Source of the DNA: Agrilutibacter niabensis
GTDB taxonomy: Bacteria > Pseudomonadota > Gammaproteobacteria > Xanthomonadales > Xanthomonadaceae
Assembly: GCF_042657165.1 (NCBI RefSeq)
Contig: NZ_JBHSNJ010000013.1
Coordinates: forward strand, 310,001-374,000
Direction: 5' to 3'
DNA length: 64,000 nt
A program made the position numbers and the translations under genes. Positions 8,799 to 17,542 of the stretch are shown piece by piece (position 1 is the stretch's first letter; the number at the start of each line of letters is the position of its first letter). A model generated the notes under the pieces. It did no database searches. It was not told the origin of the DNA and saw only the letters and a list, made by a program, of their open reading frames with translations.

Positions 8799-11528
8799 CT
8801 ACCGTTGCCCGAGCGATGCAAGCAGCCGATCGGGAATGGCCAGGTAGGGGCTGTCCGGCGACGTCGCCGCGATGGCATCGCGGCGGCACGCGAGCGCATT
8901 CGCCCGGGCGGGTTCGAACTGGCCGCGCGCCAGCTGCAGGCGGCCCTCGAGGCATGCCGCGCGTGCGCGCAGCAGCGCACCCGAGCCGCTTTCGGCCGCG
9001 AGGCCCTTCAGCTTGCGGATGTAGCGCTCGGCCTGGTCGTACTCGCCCAGGGCGAGGTGGGCTTGGGCGTAGCCGACCCAATGCGGCTCGCGCAGGTAAG
9101 GAAAATCATTGTCCAGCCCCTGCTCCGCCATCGCGTCGAATTCGGCCATGACGCGGTGCGCGGCGTCGCGGTCGTGGAGTTCGGCTGCGGCCGCCATCGT
9201 GTTCAGGGCTGCGTAGATGGTCCAGTGTTCCCAGCTGACTTCCTTCAGCAGGGTGCGATACGCGGGTTCCGCCAGGTCGCGCGCCTGCTGCCAATGGCCG
9301 AGTGCGAGTTCGTGCGAGGACAGGTGGATGGCCGGCGCAAGGCTCTGCGGGTGGCCTTCGCCAGCCGCCTTCACGAACATCAAGCGTCCGCGTTCCAGCC
9401 GGGCCTTGCCCTCGTCGATGCGGCCGAGCTGCAGCAGGTGGCGGCCGTGCTCGGTCAGTGCCCAGGCCAGCTGCATGCCGTCGCCGGATTGGCGTGTGCG
9501 CACTTCGACCAGTTCGGCACTGGCGCGTTCGGCGTCCGCGATCCGGCCCAGGCGCGAGTAAAGGATGCTGGCGAACCAGTCCGCGAAGCCGAGCAGGTCG
9601 TCGTCCCCCGACTGGCGGATGCGCGCCATGCGCGGTTCCAGTCGTGCCAGGCCGCGGCGTGACTGGTTCTGGCGGCTGTCGACCAGGGCCATGAATACTT
9701 CGGGGCGGTCGGGCTCGAGTCCGGCCGCGATGTAGTCGTCGCGCGCCTGGTCGCAGGCCGGCTGGATCTTCGCGAGATCGCCCTGCCAGATCTGCGCGGT
9801 GCACACGGCGGCGCTGGCGCGGGCGACCGCCGCCGGATCGCGCGAGGGCCCCCGGCGCAGTCCCGCCAGTTGCGCCCGATAGTGCGCGACCGCGGTGTTG
9901 AAGTCGTTCATGCCCTCGTAGGTGGCACCCAAGGTGCCGTGGATCGCCGCGGCGACGTCGGGGCTGTCGCCGAAACGCGAATCCACGTCCTTGGCAGCGC
10001 GATCGACCGCGTCGCGCAGGGTAATGGCCCCGCTGTTGCCCGCGAAGGGGTCGGCCTGCTGGAGCACGCCCTTGGTGACGAAATCGACGAGCGCCTGCCT
10101 CTGCTGCGCGTTGCGTTCGGCAGTGCGTCGTGCGCTCTCCGCATAGGCGTACATGCTGAGAGTGCCGATCAGTCCCAGCGCGGAGGCGGTGGCGGTGGCG
10201 ATCCAGATCCGGCGGCGGCTGCGTTCGCGTTGCAGGTCGCGTTCGCGCTGCGCGGCGCGCTGCTCCTCGCGCCGTGCCGCTTCACGTTGCGCGCCACGCG
10301 CATCCAGTGAGCGCAGGCGCTGGGCCAGCGCACGTGCATCAACCTCGCGGCGGAGCGGATTGGCGGCAGCCGCAAGGGCGATGTCTTCGCGCAGCAGTTC
10401 GTCGTCGACGTCGGCCTCCCAGCCCGGTGCCAGCGAGCGGCGCAGGTCGCCGACGACGATCTGGTAGATCAGCACGCCCAGCGCGAAGACATCGCTGCGC
10501 TGCGTGGGGATCTCGCCGGCGATCACCTCCGGCGCGAGGTACAGCAGGCTGCCGGCGCGCTGCGAGAGCTGGTCGGCGGCGATGCTCAGGGTGATGCCGA
10601 GTTCGGCCAGGCGCGGCGACTGCATCGCCTCGCCGGCGCCAAGGTCCGCCAGCACGACGCGCCAGCCGCCGTCCGCGTCGATGCAGGGATAGAGGTTTTC
10701 CGGCTTGAGGTCCTTGTGGATCACGCCGATCTCGTGCAGCCCGGCCACCGTTTCGCACAACTGCGCGCACAGCGCGATGCGCGCGCGCTGTGGCAGCGAC
10801 GCCAGGCCGCCCGGCGCATTCGCCCAGTCGCCGAGATGACCGTCGGCGAAATGCGGCAGTTCGAGGAAGAACGGCGGCTGGGTGAGGTTCCAGCCGATGA
10901 CGCGGGCCACGCCCGGCAGCTCGGCCTTGACCGCGCGGAAGTAGCGGGCCAGCGAGATTTCACGCTTCAGGCTGCGCAGGCCGGCTTCGCTGGTGGCGAA
11001 CTTGATCGCGCGCTCCTCGCGGGCGTGGTGCTCGTTGGCGTCGGCGCGGGCGAGGAATATCACGCCCGCGCCGCCCTCGCCGAGCCGCCGGCCCAGGCGC
11101 CAGCCCGGGCGGTGTGGCAACGGATCGCCTTCGTGCAGGTGCGAAGCCTCGTGCGGATGCGCCGAAACCTTCTCCGCCGCGATCGCCTGGAAGCTCACCG
11201 CGGCCGCCAGCCGGTAGCCGTAACCGTGCACCACCCGGATCAGTTCGCCGTCCTCGCCCAGCGCCTGGCGCAGGCGGCTGACCGCCTTGGCGAGCGAGTT
11301 CTCGGACACCACGCGGCCCGGCCAGCCGGCTTCGAGCAGTTCGTCCTTGGTCACCACCTCGCCGGCGTGGCGGAGCAGGGCGAGCAGGACGTCGTAGCTG
11401 CTGCGGTCGAGGTCGATCGGGGTTTCGCCCACGCGCAGGGTGGCCATCTGCTCGTCGAGCACGGCCTTGCCGAATCGCCAGAGGCCCGGTTGCGGCGCCG
11501 GCGAGTTTGAGGAATTCCCGTTGGCCAC
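8799..11528 (-). CDS. Winged-helix / Ser-Thr kinase / TPR membrane regulator
   Basis: A 909-residue multidomain protein. An OmpR-type winged-helix DNA-binding domain occupies about residues 16-110. A protein kinase domain at about 142-407 has a glycine loop GEGGAG, the lysine of RAIKF near 176, HKDLKPEN (Asp near 273), DLG near 295 and APE, so it looks catalytically competent. A charged coiled coil then precedes one membrane span at about 441-462, and a long TPR-like C-terminal region follows. By topology the winged helix and kinase face the cytoplasm and the TPRs the periplasm. I prefer the GTG at 11528 because GGAGGGGG stands just before it; an ATG at 11558 and a TTG at 11582 are alternatives. 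It is divergent to a three-gene operon it may control. Confidence 0.8.
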   Translation of the reverse strand: MANGNSSNSPAPQPGLWRFGKAVLDEQMATLRVGETPIDLDRSSYDVLLALLRHAGEVVTKDELLEAGWPGRVVSENSLAKAVSRLRQALGEDGELIRVVHGYGYRLAAAVSFQAIAAEKVSAHPHEASHLHEGDPLPHRPGWRLGRRLGEGGAGVIFLARADANEHHAREERAIKFATSEAGLRSLKREISLARYFRAVKAELPGVARVIGWNLTQPPFFLELPHFADGHLGDWANAPGGLASLPQRARIALCAQLCETVAGLHEIGVIHKDLKPENLYPCIDADGGWRVVLADLGAGEAMQSPRLAELGITLSIAADQLSQRAGSLLYLAPEVIAGEIPTQRSDVFALGVLIYQIVVGDLRRSLAPGWEADVDDELLREDIALAAAANPLRREVDARALAQRLRSLDARGAQREAARREEQRAAQRERDLQRERSRRRIWIATATASALGLIGTLSMYAYAESARRTAERNAQQRQALVDFVTKGVLQQADPFAGNSGAITLRDAVDRAAKDVDSRFGDSPDVAAAIHGTLGATYEGMNDFNTAVAHYRAQLAGLRRGPSRDPAAVARASAAVCTAQIWQGDLAKIQPACDQARDDYIAAGLEPDRPEVFMALVDSRQNQSRRGLARLEPRMARIRQSGDDDLLGFADWFASILYSRLGRIADAERASAELVEVRTRQSGDGMQLAWALTEHGRHLLQLGRIDEGKARLERGRLMFVKAAGEGHPQSLAPAIHLSSHELALGHWQQARDLAEPAYRTLLKEVSWEHWTIYAALNTMAAAAELHDRDAAHRVMAEFDAMAEQGLDNDFPYLREPHWVGYAQAHLALGEYDQAERYIRKLKGLAAESGSGALLRARAACLEGRLQLARGQFEPARANALACRRDAIAATSPDSPYLAIPDRLLASLGQR

Positions 11529-11588
11529 GGCCCCCTCCGTAGCGAATCGCGACAGCATCGCGCGCGAATCCCAGCGGGACAAGCGATT

Positions 11589-11622
11589 CAGAAGCTTTCA
11601 GAACTTTTCCCGAACCGGGAAA
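11589..11622. promoter_or_regulatory. Candidate operator between divergent transcription units
   Basis: Two adjacent 10-bp direct repeats, CAGAAGCTTT and CAGAACTTTT (8 of 10 identical), occupy 11589-11608. They abut a 17-bp dyad TTTCCCG-AAC-CGGGAAA at 11606-11622. The 10-bp spacing suits tandem binding by OmpR-type winged helices. It lies about midway between the kinase-regulator gene and the divergent operon. Confidence 0.45.
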
Positions 11623-11685
11623 GACGTCCTCCGGGATCGTGGGTTGCACTGGCGGCGCCGATTCGCCACGCGACAGGGGGTGCGC

Positions 11686-12351
11686 ATGCAGGCCAACCAC
11701 GACAAGCCGGAACACGCGACCGAGACCCGCCACCCGCGCCGGTGGCAGGACGTGGTCGCGCTGGCCCAGGTGGACGTGGCCGCGGTGCTGGCGCGCGCGA
11801 TCGCCCACGGCAGCCTCGATCGCGACCGCTACCAGGACTGGCTGGCCATGGAATCAGTGGCCTGCCGGGTCAGCGCCTTGTCCCTGGATACCGTGGCCTG
11901 CTGGCACGGCGCCCAACCCGCCTTGCGGGCGACGGCGCAGACGTGGGCGGCGGAGCTGCGCGAGCTGGCGCAGGTCGCCGCACGCGATGTGCGCGTCATC
12001 GATGGCGTCGCCGCCACGCCGCCAACCGCCATGGGGCATTGGCATGCCTTTGCGTGTTCGGCCGGCGGCTCGCAGCGGGCCGGGGAAGTGCTGGGGGGCG
12101 TGCTGCTGCACGGGAGGCTGTACGAGGGGCCGGTACGCGCGGTGGCCACGGCGATCCTGACCATGCCCTTCAGTCACGGCGGCCAGTACCTGGTGCGTCG
12201 CCTGCGCGCGGACACGGGCATCGCGACGCATGCACGCGATGCATTGCTCGACGTCTATTCGGCCTCGGCGCTCGCCGTCGGGGCGCAGCGCGCCGCGGGT
12301 TGGTACCACGCGGCCCTGGCGAGCAGCGTCGCGAAGCGAGCCGCGGCGTGA
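11686..12351 (+). CDS. Protein of unknown function, first gene of an overlapping trio
   Basis: A 221-residue, alanine-rich, mostly helical protein without signal peptide or membrane segments. I do not recognise the family. Conserved-looking features include several Trp/His positions (TVACWHG, GHWHAF) and a Gly-rich segment GEVLGGVLLHGRLYEG; an all-helical bundle is likely. The ATG at 11686 is preceded by GACAGGGGG. An in-frame GTG two codons earlier is possible. The stop overlaps the GTG start of the next gene by four bases, indicating translational coupling. It begins 157 bases from the start of the divergent kinase regulator. Confidence 0.65.
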   Translation: MQANHDKPEHATETRHPRRWQDVVALAQVDVAAVLARAIAHGSLDRDRYQDWLAMESVACRVSALSLDTVACWHGAQPALRATAQTWAAELRELAQVAARDVRVIDGVAATPPTAMGHWHAFACSAGGSQRAGEVLGGVLLHGRLYEGPVRAVATAILTMPFSHGGQYLVRRLRADTGIATHARDALLDVYSASALAVGAQRAAGWYHAALASSVAKRAAA

Positions 12352-12593
12352 ATCGGTTGACCCCGGGCAACCTCAAGGCGGTGCTCTGGGTGCTCCTCAC
12401 GGCGGTGGTCTTCGCGTTGCCGTGGTGGCTGGTTCCCGCAGACCCCATGCCCGCCGCCGGTACGCGCGAGTTCGCCTGCATGCCTGCGGCGTCCACGTCG
12501 CCTGCGGTCGCCACCAATTCTTCCGGGCCCCAGACCGCCGGCGGCGCGCCTGCGGCCCTCTACTCGACGTCGCCAACCCAAGGGGAACCATGA
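12348..12593 (+). CDS. Small single-span membrane protein, coupled
   Basis: An 81-residue protein starting at GTG within the previous gene's stop (GTGA). Residues about 9-27 (LKAVLWVLLTAVVFALPWW) form one membrane helix. The rest, residues 28-81, is a Pro/Ala/Ser/Thr-rich tail likely to be disordered and extracytoplasmic. Its stop overlaps the ATG of the next gene (ATGA). No family is recognised. Support comes from the position, both four-base overlaps and the clear membrane helix rather than from homology. Confidence 0.6.
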   Translation: MNRLTPGNLKAVLWVLLTAVVFALPWWLVPADPMPAAGTREFACMPAASTSPAVATNSSGPQTAGGAPAALYSTSPTQGEP

Positions 12594-13459
12594 AGAAACT
12601 ATCCATGCTGGTACTGCTGGCCACTTCCGCCCATGCCACCGTCGCGTTCGCGCAGTCGGCCGGCTCGTGCACCGAACTGGGTGCCTTGCCCGCCACCATC
12701 TCGCAACCAGGCAAGTACTGTCTGGCCAAGGACTTCACGCTAAACAGCGCGACCATCAAGGCCATCACCATCGCGGCCAACGACGTCGTCCTCGATTGCC
12801 AGGGCCACACGATCCGCAACGCGGCAACGTCGAATGCCGGTACCTCCGAGGGCATCTACGCCTACGCGCGCAATGCCGTCACGGTGAGGAACTGCCGCGT
12901 CCAGGGTGGTTTCAGCAACGGCATCTCGTTCATGCAGGACAACGCCGTCAACAACAAGAACTACTACATCACCATCGAGGACAATTTCGTCGCGGGCGCC
13001 TACAGCCATGGCATCCGGGCCTTCGGCAGCGCACTGGAGATCCGTAACAACCGCGTCTACGACATCGGCGGACAGGCCAACACCTATGCCTTCGGCATTC
13101 GCGTGGGCGGGTCGACGCTGGCCTCGTCCTTCAAGTTCCATCTCATCCATCACAACGTGGTGGCCGGTACCAACTCGCCGTACAACAATGCCTACGGCAT
13201 CTACAGCGAGAACTCGGTCGCCAGCCTGTTCTGGACCAACGACGTGACCGGCACCACCGCCGGCAACCCGAGCTTCCGCAGCTACGCATTCCGCGTCGGC
13301 GGCACGGCCAATACCATCAACGACAACCACATCGTCGGCCCGGTGCAGAGCAACAACATCGGAATCTGGGCTGCCTCGACCAGCAGCGACTGCTACGACA
13401 ACAACATCCGTTCGCCCCTCCCGACCACCGGGTGCGATGCGAGCATGGGCAACTACTGA
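12590..13459 (+). CDS. Secreted right-handed beta-helix protein
   Basis: A 289-residue exported protein with a signal peptide at residues 1-22 (MKKLSMLVLLATSAHATVAFAQ). The mature part has the rung pattern of parallel beta-helix proteins: repeated short beta segments with Asn ladders such as DVVLDCQGHTIRN, AVTVRNCRVQGG, YYITIEDNFV and ALEIRNNRVYDIGG. Such folds usually bind or cleave polysaccharide, but I see no decisive catalytic set. It is translationally coupled to the small membrane protein upstream, so all three proteins probably work together at the envelope. Confidence 0.8.
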   Translation: MKKLSMLVLLATSAHATVAFAQSAGSCTELGALPATISQPGKYCLAKDFTLNSATIKAITIAANDVVLDCQGHTIRNAATSNAGTSEGIYAYARNAVTVRNCRVQGGFSNGISFMQDNAVNNKNYYITIEDNFVAGAYSHGIRAFGSALEIRNNRVYDIGGQANTYAFGIRVGGSTLASSFKFHLIHHNVVAGTNSPYNNAYGIYSENSVASLFWTNDVTGTTAGNPSFRSYAFRVGGTANTINDNHIVGPVQSNNIGIWAASTSSDCYDNNIRSPLPTTGCDASMGNY

Positions 13460-13468
13460 CGACTGCGG

Positions 13469-13497
13469 CCACAACGGCCGCGCGGCGGCCGTTGTGG
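13469..13497. terminator. Hairpin between convergent genes
   Basis: A 13-bp perfect stem (13469-13481 with 13485-13497) and a GCG loop separates the beta-helix gene from convergent plsB. It lacks a T-tract on either strand. Confidence 0.55.
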
Positions 13498-13521
13498 TCA
13501 GTCAGTAATTCAGGTCGTGGT

Positions 13522-16275
13522 TCATGCGGCCGGCTTGGCCGTTTCCGGACTGATCTTCTCGATCGTGTGCCGCAGTTCGCGGCCCAGGATGACCTTGGCG
13601 TCCTTCGCCCACGTCGCCAGGCGCTGGTCGAAGGTGAGCTTGCCGTTCTCGTCCGGCCACACCAGTCTGAGCTCGCGCAGCTTCTGGATGAAGCCGCGGA
13701 ACAGGGTCTTGTCGAAGAATTCCGGCGCCGCCGGCGCGTATAGCAGCGACAGCCGCTGCGCGGCGAGATGGCACATGCTCTCGAGTTCACCCGAGCTGAG
13801 GGTCCCGGCGCCGTTCTTCACCAGCACCGAAATCGCGATGTAGTAGCGCTCGAACGCCTGCTGCAGCGAGTGCCCGATCGCACGCAGGCGGAACACCTCG
13901 TCGGACTGGCCGGCGTTGCGCGACAGGATGCCGCCATCGTCGTCGCTCACGCGTTCCAGCAGGCCCTCGCGCACGAACAGGTCGACGGTGCGGGTGAGGC
14001 GTTCGCCGAACTCGTCCTCGCTCCACGGCAGGAAAAGTTCGCTCTGCAGGAACGGATACACGCTACGACCCAGTTCCAGCACGCGCGCCAGGCTCATGCG
14101 GCGGTTGTGCTGGAAGCAGCAGGCGATCCACGCCGCCGCCGTGTACAGGTGCAGCACGTTGTTGCGGAAGTAGCTGAGCAGGATCGCCTTCTCATCGTCG
14201 ACGCCGAGCACGTCACCCAGCGGATGGCGCGTGCGCTCGAGCACGTTGATCTCCTCGCCGTGGGCGATGATCTGCTCGGGCGTGTGCGGCGTGACGGTGA
14301 CGCGATCGGAGTACGGGAGGTCGGCGAGCAGCGTCTGCGACAAGGCGATCTGCGCGCGCAGGTCGCCTTCGCCCATCGCGTGCTTGGGCGTGGACAGCAG
14401 CGCCAGCGCCAGCAGGTTGATCGGATTGACGTCCGCGGCGCGGTTGATGTTGATGTTGATGCGCTGCGCCAGCGTGTCGACGGTTTCGGCCAGCCACTTG
14501 GGCTTCTGGTCTTCCGGTACCGGCTTGCCGTCCCATTCGGGGGCGTGCTGCGCGAGCACCTCGCCGAGGCGGATCGGTTCGCCGAAATTCACCACGACCT
14601 GGCCGTAGTTGCTGCGCAGCACCTTGGGGATGCCCCACAGCAGCGCCCAGATCGATTCCTTTTCCTTGGGCTTGCCGGTGAGCTCGTCGAGGTAGCTGTT
14701 GCCTTCCATCAGCTTCTCGTAGCCGATGTACACCGGCTGGAACAGCACCGGTCGCGTCGGCTGGCGCAGGAAGCCGCGCACCGTCATCGAGATCATGCCG
14801 CCCTTGGGTTGCAGCAGCCGTCCGGTGCGCGAGCGTCCGCCTTCGGTGAAGTACTCGATCGAGTAACCGCCGGCGACGAGCTGCGCGACGTATTCGCTCA
14901 GCACCGCCGAATACAGCGCGCTGCCGCGGATGCTGCGGCGGATGAAGAACGCGCCGCCCTTGCGCAGGATCGTGCCGACCACCGGCAGGTTGAGGTTCAC
15001 GCCGGCGACGATATGCGGCGGCACGACACCCTTGGTGTAGAGCAGGTAGCTCAGCAGCAGGTAGTCCATGTGGCTGCGGTGGCTGGGCACGTACACGACT
15101 TCGTGGCCGGGCGCGTCCTGCTTGAGCTTTTCGAGGTGGTGCACCAGCACGCCGCGGTAGATGCGGTTCCACACCGTGGTCAGCAGGAAGCTGGCCGAGC
15201 GCACCACCGGGTGCGAATAGTCCGCGGCGATTTCGTAGGCGTAGGTGTGCGCCTTCTTCCAGGCCTCGGTCAGCGAGGTCTTGTCGCGCGCGGCCTGGTC
15301 GGCGATGGCTTCCTTCACGGAATCGGCGGCGAGCACGCTGTCGATCAGCAGCCGGCGCGTCGACAGGTCCGGGCCGATGACCGCGGCACGCAGGCGATGG
15401 AAGTGGGTGCGCAGGACGCGCGACAGCTTGCGCACGGTGCGTTCGGGCGGCAGCCCTTCGTCGATCACGCCGCGCAGCGACACCGGCGGAGCGAATTGCA
15501 CCAGCGTGTCGCGGCCATTGAGGGCGATCGCGAGCAGGCGGCGGAAGCGGCCGACCAGCGTCCAGTTTTCCGAGAAAAGGACCGAGAACCAGCCACTGCT
15601 CTTGTCCGGCGCACGGCCGACGAAGATCGACACCGGCACCAGCTGCACATCGAGCTCGGGTTGCGCGCGGTGCGCCTCGAGCAGGCGCGCGAGCGAGCCC
15701 GAGTGCGTCTTGGCCGAGGGCTGCGCCGTGGTGGGAGTGCCGGTGATCGTTTCGGTGATCGTGTCGGCGAGCGGCGCCAGGCTGCTGACGTTGCGGCGCG
15801 ACAGCGCCAGGTAGGCGCGCTTGCGGCCGAGCGGGTCGCCCGGCAGGGGCTGCAATGGGGTGGGCAGGCCGGCTTCGCGGCAGGCGCGCTCGAGGATCAG
15901 CGCGTTGGACATACCGTAATCCTCGAGCACGTAGCAGACCGGGCGGCCTCCCAGCGCGGCGACGTGTTCGGTGGGCGAGGCGGGCTCGACCTTCAGGTCG
16001 ACCCACGGCTCCATCAGCCAACCCAGCAGCTTGGCCCAGAGCGGCCGGCGTGGTGCGGAGTACGGGCGCGGCTCTGCGCCCAAGGGCGTCGGGGCCGCGG
16101 GAATGGGCAGTTCGGGCTGGGCGGGGTCCGGCTCGACCGGATTGGGCGGGTCGAGGGCGACGGCGGCGGGGTCGGCGGACTTGGCGGCGGCCTTCGCATC
16201 GGGCGTGCGGCCGTCACCCGGCTGGCCTTCAGCGGGTGAGGGCTCGTCCGGAAAGAGGGAGGTCTGGTTCGGCAT
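13522..16275 (-). CDS. plsB: Glycerol-3-phosphate 1-O-acyltransferase PlsB
   Basis: A 917-residue inner-membrane enzyme that adds an acyl chain to glycerol-3-phosphate, the first step of phospholipid synthesis. The acyltransferase block I motif HRSHMDYLL is near residue 395, followed by the block with GGAFFIRRS and the FTEGGRSRTG motif. The N-terminal 70 residues are Pro/Ala-rich and variable, which explains the extra length over the usual 800-odd residues. The ATG at 16275 has a CATAAT element seven bases upstream and no ribosome-binding site, suggesting a leaderless mRNA. Confidence 0.95.
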   Translation of the reverse strand: MPNQTSLFPDEPSPAEGQPGDGRTPDAKAAAKSADPAAVALDPPNPVEPDPAQPELPIPAAPTPLGAEPRPYSAPRRPLWAKLLGWLMEPWVDLKVEPASPTEHVAALGGRPVCYVLEDYGMSNALILERACREAGLPTPLQPLPGDPLGRKRAYLALSRRNVSSLAPLADTITETITGTPTTAQPSAKTHSGSLARLLEAHRAQPELDVQLVPVSIFVGRAPDKSSGWFSVLFSENWTLVGRFRRLLAIALNGRDTLVQFAPPVSLRGVIDEGLPPERTVRKLSRVLRTHFHRLRAAVIGPDLSTRRLLIDSVLAADSVKEAIADQAARDKTSLTEAWKKAHTYAYEIAADYSHPVVRSASFLLTTVWNRIYRGVLVHHLEKLKQDAPGHEVVYVPSHRSHMDYLLLSYLLYTKGVVPPHIVAGVNLNLPVVGTILRKGGAFFIRRSIRGSALYSAVLSEYVAQLVAGGYSIEYFTEGGRSRTGRLLQPKGGMISMTVRGFLRQPTRPVLFQPVYIGYEKLMEGNSYLDELTGKPKEKESIWALLWGIPKVLRSNYGQVVVNFGEPIRLGEVLAQHAPEWDGKPVPEDQKPKWLAETVDTLAQRINININRAADVNPINLLALALLSTPKHAMGEGDLRAQIALSQTLLADLPYSDRVTVTPHTPEQIIAHGEEINVLERTRHPLGDVLGVDDEKAILLSYFRNNVLHLYTAAAWIACCFQHNRRMSLARVLELGRSVYPFLQSELFLPWSEDEFGERLTRTVDLFVREGLLERVSDDDGGILSRNAGQSDEVFRLRAIGHSLQQAFERYYIAISVLVKNGAGTLSSGELESMCHLAAQRLSLLYAPAAPEFFDKTLFRGFIQKLRELRLVWPDENGKLTFDQRLATWAKDAKVILGRELRHTIEKISPETAKPAA

Positions 16276-16288
16276 TGGCGGGATTATG
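16276..16288 (-). promoter_or_regulatory. Leaderless-type -10 element of plsB
   Basis: On the minus strand CATAAT (16288-16283) is followed by seven bases and then the ATG. Transcription would start at or next to the start codon. Confidence 0.5.
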
Positions 16289-16357
16289 ACGGCCCGCGGG
16301 AAACATGGGCGTGCAGCCTCCCGGATGCCACGTTCGCGGAAGGCAAATCCTGGGCCG

Positions 16358-17281
16358 CTAGGGCAACTGCCGCACCGGTGACCGCGGCGGCCTGGCCGCC
16401 TGCAGGCCGGACGCGGTTACGGCGGCTTCGGCCTCCGCGCGACGCAGCAGGTCGCTGAGGTACCAGCGGCCATCGCGCCGCTCCAGCCGGACGAACGCGT
16501 CGATGGGCTCGCCGGCGAGCGTGTATTGCAACCGAACCCGCGCCCGGTCGTCGGTCTGTTCGGCCAGCGTGATGCGGGCGCCCGCCAGCGCGGCATCGAA
16601 ATCCAGCCCGTACTCCGCCAGCAGGCGCTCCATGCGGACGAAGAACGGCCCCAGGCGCCGCAGGCTGCCTTTCATCCCGGCGCGGCGCAGGCCGTCGGGA
16701 TGGCCCAGGCCGGTGGCGCGGGCGGCCCAGGTCACCTGCGGAATCGCGCGGCGTGCACGGGTGGCATCGGCCAGCGGCGCGCGCTGGCCCCAATGGGCGA
16801 GCGCCGCGACGAGCTGGCGGTAATGGTCACGCTCTTCCTCGCTGTAGCCCGCTTCCTTCGCCACGTATTGGGTGGTGAACAGTCCCAGCGTGGTCGCCGC
16901 GGTGCGGATCTCCGCCTGGGCGCCGGCAAACTGGCGCTGGTAGGTGGACAGCAGCTTCTCTTCCGAGCGCGGTTCCGCCAGCGCCGTGAGGAAGCCCTGG
17001 AACTTCTGGTCCAACGGCAGCTCGGTCAGCGGCCACAACGTGCGGCCCTCGCTCCAGGCGGTCTCCAGCCGCGCATGCAGCGCGGGCGGGACGGCGTGTT
17101 CGGCGTAGGCGGCAAGGTCGTCGCGTCGAAGATCGTCGACCAGTTGCTGCACGGCCTGGGCAGGCAACGTGGGCGTCGCCTCGCCGGGCGCGGGTACGCG
17201 GTCGCAACCGGCCAGGGCGGTTGCGAATGCGAGAGTCACAGCGATTGGCAGCAAGCGCGGCAGGCGCCGATTCCAGAACAT
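16358..17281 (-). CDS. Lipoprotein of unknown function
   Basis: A 307-residue predicted lipoprotein. The N-terminus has basic residues, a hydrophobic stretch and the lipobox LAGC with the acylated cysteine near residue 26. The mature region is helical and rich in Leu, Ala and Arg, with no recognisable catalytic motif. It is followed by plsB on the same strand after 82 bases, so the two could be cotranscribed, although plsB has its own -10 element. I do not recognise the family. Confidence 0.75.
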   Translation of the reverse strand: MFWNRRLPRLLPIAVTLAFATALAGCDRVPAPGEATPTLPAQAVQQLVDDLRRDDLAAYAEHAVPPALHARLETAWSEGRTLWPLTELPLDQKFQGFLTALAEPRSEEKLLSTYQRQFAGAQAEIRTAATTLGLFTTQYVAKEAGYSEEERDHYRQLVAALAHWGQRAPLADATRARRAIPQVTWAARATGLGHPDGLRRAGMKGSLRRLGPFFVRMERLLAEYGLDFDAALAGARITLAEQTDDRARVRLQYTLAGEPIDAFVRLERRDGRWYLSDLLRRAEAEAAVTASGLQAARPPRSPVRQLP

Positions 17282-17380
17282 GTGCGCCTTTCCCGGTCAC
17301 TGCCGCATCTTGGCGAGGCCCGCCGGAACGCACAAGCCAAGCCGGTCGCGAAACGGCGGGCGCCAACCCGGCGCTCCGCC

Positions 17381-17466
17381 AAAGAAAAAGGGAGGCCGAA
17401 GAGGGCCTCCCGCAATCCGGCCGGGGCCGGTGGACTTGGTTGTGGCACGGTTCCGGCGACCCGGAT
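17381..17466 (-). ncRNA. Candidate small RNA of about 86 nt with intrinsic terminator
   Basis: On the minus strand a perfect 8-bp hairpin (17411-17404 with 17397-17390, loop 17403-17398) is followed by TTTTTCTTT, a good Rho-independent terminator. No minus-strand gene precedes it: the space up to 17737 has no supported coding frame. A sigma70-like promoter at 17501-17473 would start a transcript near 17466. The body is C- and A-rich in its unpaired parts. This is inferred from sequence only; no known RNA family was recognised. Confidence 0.4.
17390..17411 (-). terminator. Intrinsic terminator of the candidate small RNA
   Basis: GGGAGGCC and GGCCTCCC arms enclose a six-base loop. The minus strand continues with TTTTTCTTT at 17389-17381. 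Confidence 0.65.
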
Positions 17467-17472
17467 GGCAAC

Positions 17473-17501
17473 AGATTAATTCGCCTGCCAACTTTACGCA
17501 A
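17473..17501 (-). promoter_or_regulatory. Sigma70-like promoter for the candidate small RNA
   Basis: On the minus strand, TTGCGT (-35, 17501-17496) and TAATCT (-10, 17478-17473) are separated by 17 bases. The predicted start is near 17466. Confidence 0.35.
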
Positions 17502-17513
17502 TACTTCGCCACA

Positions 17514-17542
17514 TTGACGTAACTAATTGATTTAAATAGGTG
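17514..17542 (+). promoter_or_regulatory. Possible promoter of the peroxiredoxin gene
   Basis: TTGACG at 17514-17519 and TAGGTG at 17537-17542 are 17 bases apart within an unusually AT-rich stretch. The -10 match is poor, and the resulting leader would be about 190 bases long. Confidence 0.3.

Noticed and set aside
13768..16239. 823-residue open frame opposite plsB
   Set aside because: It is a shadow of plsB caused by high GC at third positions; the product is His/Arg/Gln-rich with no domain, while plsB is clearly real.
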